Origin: Prosthecobacter debontii
GTDB taxonomy: Bacteria; Verrucomicrobiota; Verrucomicrobiia; Verrucomicrobiales; Akkermansiaceae
Reading direction: 5' to 3'
Length of the DNA stretch: 5,155 nt
Assembly (NCBI GenBank): GCA_945883455.1
Contig: CAMCXJ010000148.1
Location: forward strand, 1-5,155
In this document: positions 4,672-5,155 of the stretch, in pieces
How the letters are laid out: each line of letters starts with the position of its first letter
How positions within the stretch are numbered: the stretch's first letter is position 1
Translations under genes and position numbers: made by a program
The notes under the pieces: generated by a model
Databases searched by the model: none
Seen by the model: only the letters and a program-made list of their open reading frames with translations
Told to the model about the DNA's origin: nothing

Positions 4672-5155
4672 ATGTCCTCCACCTACGGCGAAATTTTCCG
4701 CATCCACACCTATGGCGAATCCCACGGCGGCGGGGTCGGTGTGATCATCGACGGCTGTCCCCCATCCATTCCGGTTTCGCAGGCTGAAATCCAGCGCGAG
4801 CTCGACCGCCGCCGCCCCGGGCAATCGGAGATCGTCACACCGCGCAAGGAAGCGGACACCGCCGAGATCCTCTCAGGAGTCCATGAGGGGAAAACTCTTG
4901 GCACGCCCATTTCCATCCTCGTCCGCAACACAGATCAGCGTCCCTCCGCCTACGAGGAGATGGCCGTGAAATACCGCCCTTCCCACGCCGATTTCACCTA
5001 CGACGCAAAATACGGCATCCGCGCGCCTTCGGGTGGTGGCCGCGCGTCCGCCCGCGAGACGATAGGCCGCGTTGCCGCCGCCGCCGTGGCGAAACAGGTG
5101 CTCGCCAAGCTTTGCCCTGGCATCGAGGTCATCGCCTGGGTCAGCACCATCCAGC
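4672..5155 (+). CDS. aroC: Chorismate synthase, N-terminal part, cut by the right window edge
   Basis: Last enzyme of the shikimate pathway: it converts 5-enolpyruvylshikimate 3-phosphate to chorismate using reduced FMN, supplying aromatic amino acids. The 161 complete residues visible are open to the edge and carry YGESHG (14-19; His18 is one of the two conserved active-site histidines), DRRRPGQS (45-52), ILSGVHEGKTLGTPI (66-80), RNTDQR (85-90), RPSHADFTYDAKYG (102-115; His105 is the second histidine) and GGGRASARET (121-130), all in family order and spacing. Full-length enzymes are about 350-390 residues, so over half is missing. The start at 4672 fits the family N-terminus, with AAGG about 8 bases upstream. 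It follows sixA by 50 bases in the same direction; co-transcription is likely, though a local promoter in the AT-rich spacer is possible. Confidence 0.95.
   Translation, partial: MSSTYGEIFRIHTYGESHGGGVGVIIDGCPPSIPVSQAEIQRELDRRRPGQSEIVTPRKEADTAEILSGVHEGKTLGTPISILVRNTDQRPSAYEEMAVKYRPSHADFTYDAKYGIRAPSGGGRASARETIGRVAAAAVAKQVLAKLCPGIEVIAWVSTIQ

Overview
The window most resembles a Verrucomicrobiota chromosome (Luteolibacter/Haloferula-like Verrucomicrobiae). I infer this from the long XYLB-like xylulokinase, the ammonium transporter with a cleavable signal peptide and an acidic N-terminal extension, GC-rich genes separated by short AT-rich spacers, and start codons mostly without a clear Shine-Dalgarno sequence. 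This rests on protein resemblance recalled from memory, not on a search.

Left part (1-1704) is a divergent nitrogen-linked pair. An ammonium transporter gene (amt) runs leftwards off the window edge. A small, very acidic outer-membrane beta-barrel of TorF/Gcw_chp type runs rightwards. The 389-base spacer between them (531-919) holds an exact-consensus sigma-54 (RpoN) promoter facing amt, a weaker sigma-54-like site facing the porin, a pair of CCGTGCA repeats roughly midway between the two predicted start points, and a cluster of overlapping dyads. The porin gene ends in a strong intrinsic terminator with a UUCG tetraloop. The simplest reading is a co-regulated outer-membrane plus inner-membrane ammonium uptake pair under nitrogen control; the porin's substrate is an inference.

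Right part (1749-5155) is a same-strand run of four metabolic genes: a long xylulokinase (xylB type), 3-oxoacyl-ACP reductase (fabG, 5 bases downstream), a phosphohistidine phosphatase (sixA), and the start of chorismate synthase (aroC, cut by the window edge). They look like core genes sharing a transcription direction, not one pathway. The spacers before sixA and before aroC each carry degenerate 7-bp tandem repeats. The sixA one is arranged as an inverted pair with a perfect 12-bp stem; the aroC one is unrelated in sequence but has the same 7-bp period.

No tRNA, rRNA, CRISPR array, insertion sequence or integrase was seen. I see no clearly new multi-gene system. The most notable items are the divergent sigma-54 amt/acidic-porin arrangement and the paired heptamer repeats.
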